56,516 bases of DNA. It comes from Bacteroidaceae bacterium. Its GTDB lineage: Bacteria; Bacteroidota; Bacteroidia; Bacteroidales; Bacteroidaceae. Under the pieces are notes generated by a model. It did not search any database and was not told where the DNA came from. It was given only the letters and a program-made list of their open reading frames with translations. The position numbers and the translations under genes were made by a program. Location: the NCBI GenBank assembly GCA_017962495.1, contig JAGCVH010000062.1, positions 1-56,516 on the forward strand, given 5' to 3'. Shown one piece after another: positions 27,901 to 36,489 of this stretch. Within the stretch, counting starts at the first letter, position 1; every line of letters starts with the position of its first letter.

Positions 27901-28190
27901 GGTACACGACGGTTGGAGCAAAGGGCAAACAGTATTCGCCTAATTACGTTTACAATGCCACAAACTTCCGTTTGCGTGAGTTCTCCATTGGATACACCTT
28001 CCGCAACCTTTTGGGTAACGGCAAGAACCTAGGTCTTTCGTTCATCGCACGCAATCTGTTCTTCTTCTACAAGGATGCGCCAGTCGATCCCGATATTTCT
28101 CTCTCCACAGGCAACGGGCTAGGCGGATTCGAAATATTTAATATGCCTTCCACTCGTTCTTATGGCTTTAACGTGAAACTCAATTTCTAA
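24903..28190 (+). CDS. SusC/RagA-type TonB-dependent outer-membrane transporter
   Basis: About 1095 residues with a signal peptide ending AMAQ. The start is placed at the paired ATGs (24903/24906) downstream of the -7 box; earlier in-frame ATGs lie in repeat DNA or at the predicted transcription start. The carboxypeptidase-regulatory-like domain (VRGVVSDDLGEPLTGAIVRVKG) comes first. The TonB-box region (MNEVVVTAMGILRKEKSLTYATQKV), plug (GKVAGIVITPSAGG; PLIVIDGVPM; NVLKGANASALYGTRAANGVLMI) and C-terminal barrel with final aromatic (NVKLNF) follow. It imports oligosaccharides with its SusD partner, which starts 8 bp downstream. The linked GH85 suggests an N-glycan substrate. Confidence 0.95.
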   Translation: MMKSIESSLFVRVVLSVALLVFGICPAMAQEHAVRGVVSDDLGEPLTGAIVRVKGVDNKLSSCDIDGRYSLTGIRRNDVLVVSFVGFSPQEIPVNGRSVIDVKMKEENNTMNEVVVTAMGILRKEKSLTYATQKVSSDDFMKVQDANVANSLEGKVAGIVITPSAGGAGGASKIMLRGNKSMMGASEPLIVIDGVPMTNGTRGRITSAENLTYQGLTEGADPLSMINPDDIESINVLKGANASALYGTRAANGVLMITTKKGRQGRIEVAYTGNVTFDTPLMTPKIQGTYGASVNPLTQTIGANGWGGKISDTPAGTFTVPADSKYFRDGATNEVHLRNYNNDDVSDFYRTGVTANNSVSVSGGSELIQNYVSIANSHALGLIQENNYNRNSAALRQTYNLFKNRLKIDVSLNYIQTKTKNRTGGGTVMNPIYHLYMTPRNIDMGYYRNHYVVQNGEWHSSPTGKIYERNDAGGYDYVVKQIDLAGPRQEWAYLQSDFNNPYWLMKQNNGVNKDERIFGGATATLQIWDGLSFQARYNFDNTRYDSESKRYATTFIPSTMEYVGRYWKTFNKTREVYTDYLLSYNKTFKEDWSVSVTAGWVGHTIKGENQTTAPQATYVYGLKDNISDMVNMFMTNAGDAGVTTTNYTSDWDHATVVTGQLGWKDKIYVDGSYRRDWYRTMRQFKHRGNPASFGYFGFGANAIISDLAKLPEWWNYFKYRLSYAEVGNGYPQDMLTTSYNLQTGALLPNQWSYYQHPIPEKVASLETGLDMQFLDDRLSVDLTFYNMVSKNQFMVGYNQKGQSIPMNTGKVRNRGFEATVGYNFHFGKDWRWKTSFNFSYNKNKIVKTAYNEDGSESLFYKDVAGVRVRFREGGSYGDMYINDFQRNEDGTLKLNSNGKPMLETAANKIYGVKIGNMNSKYQLGWSNTINYKNFQLFFLINGRVGGKVISLTEAFLDEAGLSQRTADARLGAEANGLTLNGKPAMELPDGSGRMIAVEDWYTTVGAKGKQYSPNYVYNATNFRLREFSIGYTFRNLLGNGKNLGLSFIARNLFFFYKDAPVDPDISLSTGNGLGGFEIFNMPSTRSYGFNVKLNF

Positions 28191-28197
28191 ACACCTT

Positions 28198-29997
28198 ATG
28201 TATATGAAAACTAATAGATTCTTTATAGCGCTTTCACTGACGTTTGTGACCTTTGGTCTTTCGTCATGTTTAGATTTTGACGACCCTGAAGATACTTATC
28301 AGGCAACTAACAAGAAGTCGGAAGACGTTGTCATGCATGGTGCGGCCGACTCCATAAACTATCTCTATTACGAACCCAATCAGGCGGGAGTGGACTCGGC
28401 CATAGTTCGCCTTGACGATTATTTCCGTAAGGCCATCACTTCACAATATGCCCTGCGTGGCGGAAAAGAGGGTAGCATGCCTGGCGAACACGCCTATCAG
28501 CGCCAGTTCTCCTTGGGTCCCGACAACTATGCCCAGTATAGCACGGTTCCCCATTACGATTTCATGTACGGGACATTGGAATCGAGCTATGACATAAGCG
28601 ATGATTTCAACCCCGGTCCTAATAGCATGTTCACGATGTCGATGAACGAGCTTGTCCCCATCCTGAACCATCCCGACATCGATTCCATTCCCGAGATGAA
28701 GGCCATCTATCTATTGTTGCTGGACTTCGGTTCGCAGGAGATAGCCGACATCTATGGGCCTTTCCCCTATGGCGACTTTAAGAGCAACAAGTCGGGAAAT
28801 CCCTTTACCTATAACGACCTAAAGAGCATCTATTATACCATAGAAGCGAACATCGACACCATTGTCAATTGCTTGCGTTACTTCGAACAAAGGCCTGATT
28901 GGTATAAGGCAAAGGTTCAAAAGGTGATGGACGACTTCACGATGGTTTCGCAAGACATATTCACGGGTCGCACAGGTATGGAGTCGTGGATTCGCTTTGC
29001 CAACTCTTTGAAGTTGCGCATGGCTATGCACATTGTGAAGATAGAGCCCGCGACTGCTAAGAAATGGGCAGAAGAGGCTGTGGCTGGAGGTGTAGTGGAG
29101 ACGGAGGATGATGAATTCTCCTTTGCACCCCTGAATCTGGGCTTCACCAATCCCTTGTTGCAGATATGGAATGGTTGGGGCGACAATCGCCTGAGTGCTT
29201 CTTTCGAGAGTCTGCTGATGAGTCTCGGCCACCCCTATGCCGAATATCTGTTTGCCAAGAACAGTAATCAATTGATCAACGAAAAGACGGGCGAGGTGCT
29301 GCCAAAGGAGACTCGTATCGTAGGCCTTCGAGAGGGTATCCATCCTGGACAAGGACAAGGCTTCGCCACAAATCCCATGATCGGATACAGCGCCTTTGTT
29401 CCCGATGCCATATCCATAGCTCCACTTTACTTGATGAAGGTGTCCGAAGTCGATTTCTTGCGTGCTGAGGGTGCCTTGCGCGGATGGAACATGGGAGGTA
29501 CAGCCGAGGAGTTCTACAATCGGGGCATAGAAAGAGGATATCTCGACGAAAGGCTCATTGGTGCTCCGGATTACGAGGACGCAATGCCCGAATATATGGC
29601 TTTGGAACAGGCAAAGGAATATACCTATCACGATCCCTTAGGCCGTGTTGACGATGAACCTAGTGTCACCAAGATTGGAGTGAAATGGAACGAAGGTGAC
29701 GACCAAGAGACCAAGCTTGAGAAGATAATTACGCAGAAGTACATAGCCGCCTTCCCCATTAGCTTCGAGGCTTGGGTCGACCTTCGCCGTACGGGCTATC
29801 CCAAGTTGTTCCCTGTGCTCAACCCCGATGATGGAGATGGGAGTCTGCAAGAAGGCGATATTATTCGTCGATGTGTCTTCCCAAATACGGATGATGCTTC
29901 TCTTAAGGACATTCAGGAGAGCGGTCTCGATGCCTTGGGCGGTCCCGACCAGCAGGCAACTCGCCTATGGTGGGATGTCAATGGTCCTAATTTCTAA
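28198..29997 (+). CDS. SusD/RagB family surface glycan-binding lipoprotein
   Basis: The 599-residue lipoprotein has its signal ending at GLSSC; ATG codons at 28198 and 28204 are both possible starts. It has the helical, TPR-containing SusD fold (for example the SEVDFLRAEGALRGWNMGGTAEEFYNRGIERG helices near residue 415). The C-terminal segment is typical of the SusD/RagB-2 group (ITQKYIAAFPISFEAWVDLRRTGYP). It forms the lid on the SusC barrel and captures glycans at the cell surface. It is followed by the GH85 enzyme after 51 bp. Confidence 0.93.
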   Translation: MYMKTNRFFIALSLTFVTFGLSSCLDFDDPEDTYQATNKKSEDVVMHGAADSINYLYYEPNQAGVDSAIVRLDDYFRKAITSQYALRGGKEGSMPGEHAYQRQFSLGPDNYAQYSTVPHYDFMYGTLESSYDISDDFNPGPNSMFTMSMNELVPILNHPDIDSIPEMKAIYLLLLDFGSQEIADIYGPFPYGDFKSNKSGNPFTYNDLKSIYYTIEANIDTIVNCLRYFEQRPDWYKAKVQKVMDDFTMVSQDIFTGRTGMESWIRFANSLKLRMAMHIVKIEPATAKKWAEEAVAGGVVETEDDEFSFAPLNLGFTNPLLQIWNGWGDNRLSASFESLLMSLGHPYAEYLFAKNSNQLINEKTGEVLPKETRIVGLREGIHPGQGQGFATNPMIGYSAFVPDAISIAPLYLMKVSEVDFLRAEGALRGWNMGGTAEEFYNRGIERGYLDERLIGAPDYEDAMPEYMALEQAKEYTYHDPLGRVDDEPSVTKIGVKWNEGDDQETKLEKIITQKYIAAFPISFEAWVDLRRTGYPKLFPVLNPDDGDGSLQEGDIIRRCVFPNTDDASLKDIQESGLDALGGPDQQATRLWWDVNGPNF

Positions 29998-30048
29998 TCA
30001 TGAGTCCCGGAATTAATAAAGAATTACTAACCTATAATTATCAGTGTC

Positions 30049-33000
30049 ATGAAGAAAAAACTATTCCTTTCGATGGTTGCATTGCTGTTGGGTGTAACGT
30101 CTGCATTCGCACAATACAGCCCTTCTGCTGCAACGGAGGTGTTCAAGTTCTCTCCGTTCAACGACAGCAATCTGCTGACGCTCTTCTACAATGCCTTGCA
30201 GGATGGTCGTCAGTATCCAACAACGGCTGAGTTTGAGGCCGCTGGCTTTGATATGAACGACATCGAGTTCGTGCGCTCTCATGTGCGTCGAGCCGAAGTT
30301 ATTGACGATCAGGCTAACCAACTGATGCCTTCGATCAAGAACACTCGTCGCTTCTGGATGAATACGCCCATGGGAACAGCCAAGCTAACAGGTGGATATC
30401 CCAACACGAATACGGGCGACGACACTTATTCGATGTGGAACTACACCCACATGTTTGGTTCGTGGAATCATGGACTCTTTCAGGCTCCTGGTTGCTGGAT
30501 TGATGCCGCTCACCAGAATGGAACCGACATTCTCTCCGGCATTAAGTTCTTCGAGAGTTGGACTCCCGGCTCCGGCGACGCGGCCTATAGTAAGCTCATC
30601 AGTGAGAAGAATAGCGATGGGACTTACAAGTATGTCGAACCCCTCATCAACATACTCCTGTTCTTCGGAAGCGATGGTATCAACTACAACTGGGAGGATT
30701 CCTCTTATGGCGACGCTGATGTCGTAGGCTTCCACAAGGCTTTGTACAAGAAGGCGGCAGAAAAGGGCTTCAACAACTTCCACATAGGTCTTTACACCTC
30801 GCAGTCAACCTTGACGTCCCGTAATGCTAATTCCATCTTTGGTGATGAAAGCGGTCGAACGGCCGACACCTTCCTTAACTACATGGGCAACGACTTTGCA
30901 ACCACCTTCTCTGCTTCGTTGAAAGCCGCCCAAACGGCTATGGGAACCACCGATGGCCTATATGCAGGAGCATGGATAGTTACGATGAACCGTTCTTGGA
31001 CTCGTTTCAAGGACAACGATATGGGTATGGTTCTGTGGGGCGAACATGAGAACAGCCGCTTCTGGAGCAATAATGTGGGCACTGACGCCTCTTCGTTCCA
31101 GGCCAATCTGCAGGCACTCTACGAACGTGCGTTCTCAGGTGGAAACCGCAATCCGGCAAGGCGTCCGACGATGCAGGATTCGGGCAACGAGTGGGGATGG
31201 AACGGTACGACTCCTCCCTTGTCTAAGTTCGGAGGCATTAGCACCTATTTCCCAGAGCGCTCGGCCATTCAGGGCAAGCTTCCCTTCCACACGTACTTCA
31301 ACACGGGTGCGGGCGAGGTTTACAACTATAAAGGAAAGCAGACGGCTGGCTCGTGGTATAACATGTCCACTCAGGATATTGTTCCCACCTATCGTTGGCT
31401 TGTTTACCAGGCAGGTAAGACGGCCGTTAACAATAAGATTCAACCCGAATTCACCATCGATGATGCCTACATGGGAGGTGCCTGCCTTCGCTTGTCTGGT
31501 CAGTTGGACGATAACGGAGCCGACATCATCCTCTTCCGCACGAAGCTGACCGGAAACTCGGGTACTCCCTATGCCAAGATGGCTGTGAAGACGGGACTCG
31601 AAGGCGAGAATGCCACCAACCTATACCTTATTATTAAGATAGGTTCCGAGTGGAAGGAATTCCCCGTAGGTTCGACGACTGGCAAGACTTGGGAAGAGAA
31701 GATCATACCATTGACAGGCATCAGCTCGAGCGACCAGATAGACTTCGTAGGCCTTCGTGCCAAGGGCTCGAACCCCAATTACAAGGTGATGATAGGTCAA
31801 TTGGAACTGAACGACGACGTAAAGACGCAACCTGCTGCAGTTAAGGACCTTCTGGTCGATGTCCGCAAGGAGACCACCAAGAAGTTAAGCGTGAAGCTCA
31901 GTTGGCAAGTTGACGCCACCGGCACAGATAGGGCTGCTTATGGTATGGTATTTAATGACGACGCCAACATCGACCACTTCGAAGTCCTCTACAAAGATGG
32001 CGAGGATGGTCGCGTAAGCTTGGTAAGTCATGTTCGGAGTTGGGCATCGTTTGTGGGAGACATACCTATGGAGGCCGACACGAAACCGTTCATCGGCGTT
32101 CGTGCGGTTAGTTCCGACCTGAAGACCTATAGCGAACCCGTTTGGGTGGAGGTTCCACGCAGTTCGAACGTACCTGCTGAGGATCAGGGCGATGGTCCGA
32201 CCTATGGTACAAGCACGACCGACCCACAGGCTAACGGTTATCTGACGGCAATCAAGACTCGTTATCTGACCACTGTAACAACTACTGGAGCCACCAATGC
32301 AAACTTGAACTACGTGAATGGAAAGGCCAATATCGACAGCACGAACTATTTTCTGATTAAGGATTGTATCTTGAAGGTGAAGCAGGGAGATAATATCAAC
32401 TTCAACTATGTTTATTTCGATTCAAGCGACGGACTTCAGTGGTGCATCATGAAGGCCTATGTCGACTGGAATTGCAACGGTTATTTCGAGGGTTCCACAG
32501 ACGAGCTTATCGTCGAGCAAGGAACGGCAAACACGTGCAACAGCGTGGAGAATACGCCTGAAGGCTCTGTTACGGGAAGCCCCCTGCATGCGAATGGTTG
32601 GAGTCGTAGCCCGCTTATCCCCTTCTCGTTCAAGGTTCCTGATGATGCCGTTCGCGGGAAGTGCCGTCTGCGTATGGTATTTACCGACGCATGGGCTGCT
32701 CATCCTGGTCCCACCGGACTTACGGCTAAGGGCTTAACGATTGATTTCCCTGTTGAGATTACGGGCGATAACAAGGAACGCGAAGTAATTAAGGTTCGCG
32801 ACGAAGGCGAAGCCGACGAGCCCGAAGGCTTGACTGATGGCATCAAAGCAACGAAGGGAGAGGTTAGCAACGCATTTGTGGCCAATGGCAAACTGCAGTT
32901 CGACAACGTGCAGAAGGCTTGGATTTACACCACAGACGGCAAGCTTGTTCGCTTCGTGAAAGATCCCAGCATGCTCAACACCTCCAGCTTTGCTCCTGGC

Positions 33001-33063
33001 CTCTACATCATCAAGATGCAGAACCAAGGCGTGATTCGCTCCAGAAAGTTGGTGATTAAGTAA
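30049..33063 (+). CDS. Secreted family GH85 endo-beta-N-acetylglucosaminidase
   Basis: The 1004-residue protein has a signal peptide (ending SAFAQ) and a GH85 barrel in its first half. Typical segments are MWNYTHMFGSWNHG, GCWIDAAHQNGTDILSGIKFFESW and INILLFFGSDGINYNWED. The last of these gives the N-x-E pair of the substrate-assisted mechanism (N214, E216). Beta-sandwich domains follow, with a GEVED-like region near residue 770 (AYVDWNCNGYFEG). A T9SS-like sorting domain ends the protein (GLYIIKMQNQGVIRSRKLVIK). GH85 enzymes cut the chitobiose core of N-glycans. Third in the operon after SusC and SusD, it defines this locus as a probable N-glycan utilisation system. Confidence 0.87.
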   Translation: MKKKLFLSMVALLLGVTSAFAQYSPSAATEVFKFSPFNDSNLLTLFYNALQDGRQYPTTAEFEAAGFDMNDIEFVRSHVRRAEVIDDQANQLMPSIKNTRRFWMNTPMGTAKLTGGYPNTNTGDDTYSMWNYTHMFGSWNHGLFQAPGCWIDAAHQNGTDILSGIKFFESWTPGSGDAAYSKLISEKNSDGTYKYVEPLINILLFFGSDGINYNWEDSSYGDADVVGFHKALYKKAAEKGFNNFHIGLYTSQSTLTSRNANSIFGDESGRTADTFLNYMGNDFATTFSASLKAAQTAMGTTDGLYAGAWIVTMNRSWTRFKDNDMGMVLWGEHENSRFWSNNVGTDASSFQANLQALYERAFSGGNRNPARRPTMQDSGNEWGWNGTTPPLSKFGGISTYFPERSAIQGKLPFHTYFNTGAGEVYNYKGKQTAGSWYNMSTQDIVPTYRWLVYQAGKTAVNNKIQPEFTIDDAYMGGACLRLSGQLDDNGADIILFRTKLTGNSGTPYAKMAVKTGLEGENATNLYLIIKIGSEWKEFPVGSTTGKTWEEKIIPLTGISSSDQIDFVGLRAKGSNPNYKVMIGQLELNDDVKTQPAAVKDLLVDVRKETTKKLSVKLSWQVDATGTDRAAYGMVFNDDANIDHFEVLYKDGEDGRVSLVSHVRSWASFVGDIPMEADTKPFIGVRAVSSDLKTYSEPVWVEVPRSSNVPAEDQGDGPTYGTSTTDPQANGYLTAIKTRYLTTVTTTGATNANLNYVNGKANIDSTNYFLIKDCILKVKQGDNINFNYVYFDSSDGLQWCIMKAYVDWNCNGYFEGSTDELIVEQGTANTCNSVENTPEGSVTGSPLHANGWSRSPLIPFSFKVPDDAVRGKCRLRMVFTDAWAAHPGPTGLTAKGLTIDFPVEITGDNKEREVIKVRDEGEADEPEGLTDGIKATKGEVSNAFVANGKLQFDNVQKAWIYTTDGKLVRFVKDPSMLNTSSFAPGLYIIKMQNQGVIRSRKLVIK

Positions 33064-33090
33064 GGAAAGCCTTTTAGAGTACAAACGAAA

Positions 33091-33124
33091 GCGAGGCTGC
33101 AACCCATCGGGATTGCGGCCTCGC
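33091..33124 (+). terminator. Hairpin after the GH85 gene
   Basis: Arms GCGAGGCTGCAACCC and GGGATTGCGGCCTCGC pair with a short loop 27 bp past the stop codon. The T tract is weak (ATGTTTATG), so termination may be partial. Confidence 0.7.
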
Positions 33125-33125
33125 A

Positions 33126-33387
33126 TGTTTATGCCTATATTCGATGTGCCTCGTAATCGGATGCGAAGCTACGCTTGCCTAGAGTAACGGAGCAAGAACC
33201 TATGTTCGATCGTCTCGAGCCTATGTTCGAAGTGCCTCGAACCTATATTCGATGATGCTCGTGCCTATATTCGATGAAACTCACGCCTTAGGCCTTCCGA
33301 AATAATCCCTAAGGGCTTCCGAAATAAGGCCTAGGCCTTCGAGGATAATCCCTAAGGCTTAATTGATAACGCCTAAGTCTTTCGGCC
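33126..33387. repeat. About twelve 22-bp dyad-repeat units between convergent GH85 and rfbB
   Basis: The left part has the first core in the opposite orientation (CCTATGTTCGA, CCTATATTCGATGA). Units are at 33126, 33148, 33190, 33212, 33234 and 33256, with one disturbed interval at 33170-33189 that holds another dispersed repeat. From 33278 to 33387 five units carry the second core (for example CCCTAAGGGCTTCCG and the perfect palindrome AAGGCCTAGGCCTT). The array stops 6 bp short of the rfbB stop codon. Confidence 0.88.
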
Positions 33388-33393
33388 TTCGGA

Positions 33394-34536
33394 TTAGCGT
33401 CCGGCGTACATGTCCTCGTAATACTTTTCGTATTCACCCGAGGTGATGCGGTCCATCCACTCTTGATTGTCGAGGTACCAACGGACGGTCTTTTCAATTC
33501 CCTCTTCGAACTGGAGGCTGGGTTCCCAACCCAGTTCGCGTTGCAACTTACGCGAGTCGATGGCGTAACGCAGGTCGTGTCCGGCTCGGTCGGTCACATA
33601 GGTGATGAGGTCCATGTCTTCCCCTTCCTTCCGGCCAAGCAAGCGATCGACGGTGTTAATAAGCACTCGGATGATGTCGATATTTTTCCACTCATTGAAC
33701 CCGCCGATGTTGTAGGTCTCGGCCACTTGTCCGCGATGGAAGATGAGGTCGATGGCACGGGCGTGATCCTCCACATAGAGCCAGTCGCGCACGTTCTCTC
33801 CCTTTCCGTAAACAGGTAAGGGCTTTCGGTGGCGTATGTTGTTGATAAAGAGAGGAATAAGTTTCTCTGGGAACTGATAGGGACCGTAGTTGTTCGAACA
33901 ATTGGTTACGATGGTAGGCATTCCGTATGTATCGTGGAAAGCCCTTACGAAATGGTCGCTCGACGCTTTCGCGGCAGAATAGGGCGAATGTGGTTGGTAC
34001 TTCAGGTCCTCGGTAAAGAACTTCTCGCCATAGGCCAAGTGATGACTGCCCGATGAGGCCGTCGTGGTGAATGGTGGTTCGATGCCTTCCGGATGGGTCA
34101 TCTCGAGTGCTCCATAAACCTCGTCAGTGCTGATGTGATAGAACCTTTTGCCTTCGTACCTTTCCGGAAGGCTCTCCCAATATAGGCGTGCGGCTTGCAG
34201 CAAGGAGAGTGTCCCCATCACGTTCGTACGTGCAAAAGTGAAGGGGTCTTTTATGGAGCGGTCCACATGGCTTTCTGCTGCTAAATGCACGATTCCATCG
34301 ACATTTTCTTCCTTCATTAGTTGGAGGAAAGCATCAAAGTCGCAGATGTCCATACGCACGAATCGATAGTTTGGAGCCTGCTCTACATCCTTCAGGTTCT
34401 CAAGGTTGCCGGCGTAGGTCAATTTGTCGAGACAAATGATGCGGTATTCCGGATATTTGTTCACAAAGAGGCGAACCACATGATTCCCAATGAATCCTGC
34501 ACCGCCCGTAATCACAATGCTTCTTTTATAATTCAT
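33394..34536 (-). CDS. rfbB: dTDP-glucose 4,6-dehydratase
   Basis: The 380-residue short-chain dehydrogenase has the Rossmann motif GGAGFIGNHV near the N-terminus. HLAAESHVDRSI and the catalytic ISTDEVYG and SPYSAAKASSDH (Y-x3-K) follow. It converts dTDP-glucose to dTDP-4-keto-6-deoxyglucose for dTDP-L-rhamnose. It is the last gene of the minus-strand rfbA-rfbD-rfbB cluster, 17 bp after rfbD. Confidence 0.95.
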   Translation of the reverse strand: MNYKRSIVITGGAGFIGNHVVRLFVNKYPEYRIICLDKLTYAGNLENLKDVEQAPNYRFVRMDICDFDAFLQLMKEENVDGIVHLAAESHVDRSIKDPFTFARTNVMGTLSLLQAARLYWESLPERYEGKRFYHISTDEVYGALEMTHPEGIEPPFTTTASSGSHHLAYGEKFFTEDLKYQPHSPYSAAKASSDHFVRAFHDTYGMPTIVTNCSNNYGPYQFPEKLIPLFINNIRHRKPLPVYGKGENVRDWLYVEDHARAIDLIFHRGQVAETYNIGGFNEWKNIDIIRVLINTVDRLLGRKEGEDMDLITYVTDRAGHDLRYAIDSRKLQRELGWEPSLQFEEGIEKTVRWYLDNQEWMDRITSGEYEKYYEDMYAGR

Positions 34537-34553
34537 AAATCAAACGAATATTA

Positions 34554-35450
34554 TCATAACAGGTTTCGGAGACAATGGCTTAGCGAATCCACCCAATAAG
34601 GGATGGACAAACCGAACGTATGCTTTATCTTCGATTTGTCAAGGACTGAATAGGACGGACGATGGACCGGACTGGGGAACTCATCGCTGTGGCAGGGCTG
34701 GATATCGCATTCGGTGTGACCGGCCAATTGTGCAATCGTCTTCGTGAAATCGTACCACGAAGTTACACCTTCGTTCGAGTAATGATAGATACCCGTCTTC
34801 GAGTAATTGCCCTTTTCCTTTCCGTAATCTTCGATTACTTTTGAAATAGCCTGAGCCAAATCGAGGGCATAAGTGGGCGTACCTACCTGGTCGAACACTA
34901 CCTTCAGTTGGGGCTTCGTGGCAGTAAGGTTGAGCATCGTCTTGACGAAGTTCTTTCCGAATTCCGAATAGAGCCAAGCCGTGCGGATAATCACATAGTT
35001 GCAACCGGTCGCTATGATGGCTTGTTCTCCCTCTAATTTCGTCTGTCCGTAAACGCCCGTCGGAGTGCCCTTCTGGTCTTCTCTGCAAGGCGTGTTATAA
35101 AGGTCTCCTCCGAAGACATAATCGGTGGAAATGTGAACAAGCAATCCTCCTCGTTGTTTCATGGCTTCGGCCAGGACCTGTGGAGCATAGGCATTCAGGC
35201 GACGGCAAAGTTCCTCGTCGCTTTCTGCCTTATCGACATTGGTGTATGCAGCGCAATTTACAATGACCTCGACCCCTTCGTCTTCCACCATCTGACGGAC
35301 GGCTTCCTTGTCGGTCATATCAAGCATGCGAGTCTCCAAGCCTTCGGCTTCCACCACATCAGTGAAGATGTAGTTGTCGGTGGTCGCTTGGCTTACGAGT
35401 CTCATCTCACGGCCCAATTGGCCGTTGGCCCCTGTAACAAGTATCGTCAT
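34554..35450 (-). CDS. rfbD: dTDP-4-dehydrorhamnose reductase
   Basis: The 298-residue protein has the N-terminal [20 protein letters not shown] and the Y-x3-K site in YGQTKLEGE. It carries out the last reduction to dTDP-L-rhamnose. Its start overlaps the rfbA stop by 4 bp. The epimerase gene rfbC, which normally acts before it, is not in this cluster. Confidence 0.95.
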   Translation of the reverse strand: MTILVTGANGQLGREMRLVSQATTDNYIFTDVVEAEGLETRMLDMTDKEAVRQMVEDEGVEVIVNCAAYTNVDKAESDEELCRRLNAYAPQVLAEAMKQRGGLLVHISTDYVFGGDLYNTPCREDQKGTPTGVYGQTKLEGEQAIIATGCNYVIIRTAWLYSEFGKNFVKTMLNLTATKPQLKVVFDQVGTPTYALDLAQAISKVIEDYGKEKGNYSKTGIYHYSNEGVTSWYDFTKTIAQLAGHTECDIQPCHSDEFPSPVHRPSYSVLDKSKIKHTFGLSIPYWVDSLSHCLRNLL

Positions 35451-36352
35451 TCTATTTCCTCCTGTCCGAAGCGCTTGACGTCTTCAATGACCTTCAGCAG
35501 GTATTGCCCGTATTGATTCTTTATCATCGGTTGGGCATTCTGGCGCATTTTCTCTTCTGTAATCCATCCTTTGCGATAGGCTATGCCTTCGAGGCAAGCC
35601 ACCTTTAATCCTTGTCGCTTCTCCAAAACCTCGATGTAGGTCGAAGCCTCGCTAAGCGATTCGTGCGTACCTGTGTCCAACCAGGCGAAGCCGCGTCCAA
35701 GGGTGAGAACCTTCAATTCTCCGTCGGCAAGGAATCGCTGGTTCACCGTCGTGATTTCCAGTTCGCCTCGAGCCGAAGGCTTAATAGTCGCGGCTACGTC
35801 AACAACCTTGTTCGGATAGAAGTACAAGCCCACGACGGCATAGTTCGACTTGGGTTGTTGAGGTTTCTCCTCAATAGAAAGGCAGTTGCCTTGTTTGTCG
35901 AACTCTGCCACACCATAGCGTTCGGGGTCGTTAACCCAATAGCCAAAGACGGTGGCCTTATGTTCTTCCTCTGCCGTGCGTACGGCTTCCTGCAACAGGG
36001 CGGAGAAGCCTGCCCCATGGAAGATATTGTCGCCTAATACCAAACAAGCGCAATCGTCGCCCACGAACTCGCGTCCGATGATGAAGGCCTGTGCCAAACC
36101 GTCGGGACTCGGTTGTTCGGCATACTCAAACCTTACGCCAAAGTCCGACCCATCGCCCAGCAAACGGCGGAAGCCGGGCAGGTCATGAGGCGTGGAAATA
36201 ATCAAAATCTCACGTATACCTGCGGTCATCAGCACCGAGATAGGATAATAAATCATCGGCTTATCGTATATGGGCAACATCTGTTTGCTCACTCCTTTAG
36301 TAATGGGATAAAGACGTGTGCCACTCCCTCCTGCTAAGACAATTCCTTTCAT
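35447..36352 (-). CDS. rfbA: Glucose-1-phosphate thymidylyltransferase
   Basis: The 301-residue nucleotidyltransferase has the activation motif [20 protein letters not shown], followed by [14 protein letters not shown] and VLGDNIF. It makes dTDP-glucose, the first committed step to dTDP-rhamnose. It heads the cluster and has a promoter upstream on the minus strand. Confidence 0.96.
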   Translation of the reverse strand: MKGIVLAGGSGTRLYPITKGVSKQMLPIYDKPMIYYPISVLMTAGIREILIISTPHDLPGFRRLLGDGSDFGVRFEYAEQPSPDGLAQAFIIGREFVGDDCACLVLGDNIFHGAGFSALLQEAVRTAEEEHKATVFGYWVNDPERYGVAEFDKQGNCLSIEEKPQQPKSNYAVVGLYFYPNKVVDVAATIKPSARGELEITTVNQRFLADGELKVLTLGRGFAWLDTGTHESLSEASTYIEVLEKRQGLKVACLEGIAYRKGWITEEKMRQNAQPMIKNQYGQYLLKVIEDVKRFGQEEIE

Positions 36353-36370
36353 GCTTATGTTATTTTAACG

Positions 36371-36399
36371 CAAATATACCTCTTTTATAATATAATCAA
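36371..36399 (-). promoter_or_regulatory. Promoter of the rfbA-rfbD-rfbB cluster
   Basis: On the minus strand TATATTTG (36378-36371) is a -7 box, preceded by TTG at 36399-36397 with an 18-bp spacer, 18 bp before the rfbA start codon. Confidence 0.6.
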
Positions 36400-36435
36400 C
36401 GTACGAAACGCGCAAAAAGTATGAACAACGCAAAA

Positions 36436-36470
36436 AATAATGAATTATGAATTGCGGATTATGAATTATT
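36436..36470. repeat. 7-bp tandem repeat in the luxS promoter region
   Basis: AATAATG, AATTATG, AATTGCG, GATTATG and AATTATT follow each other exactly. The third unit supplies the TTG of the luxS -33 element. Confidence 0.75.
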
Positions 36471-36481
36471 TTGTACTTTTG
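36452..36481 (+). promoter_or_regulatory. luxS promoter
   Basis: TTG at 36452-36454, 19 bp, then TACTTTTG at 36474-36481. The box ends only 8 bp before the ATG, so the transcript would be leaderless or nearly so. Confidence 0.7.
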
Positions 36482-36489
36482 CACCCGAT

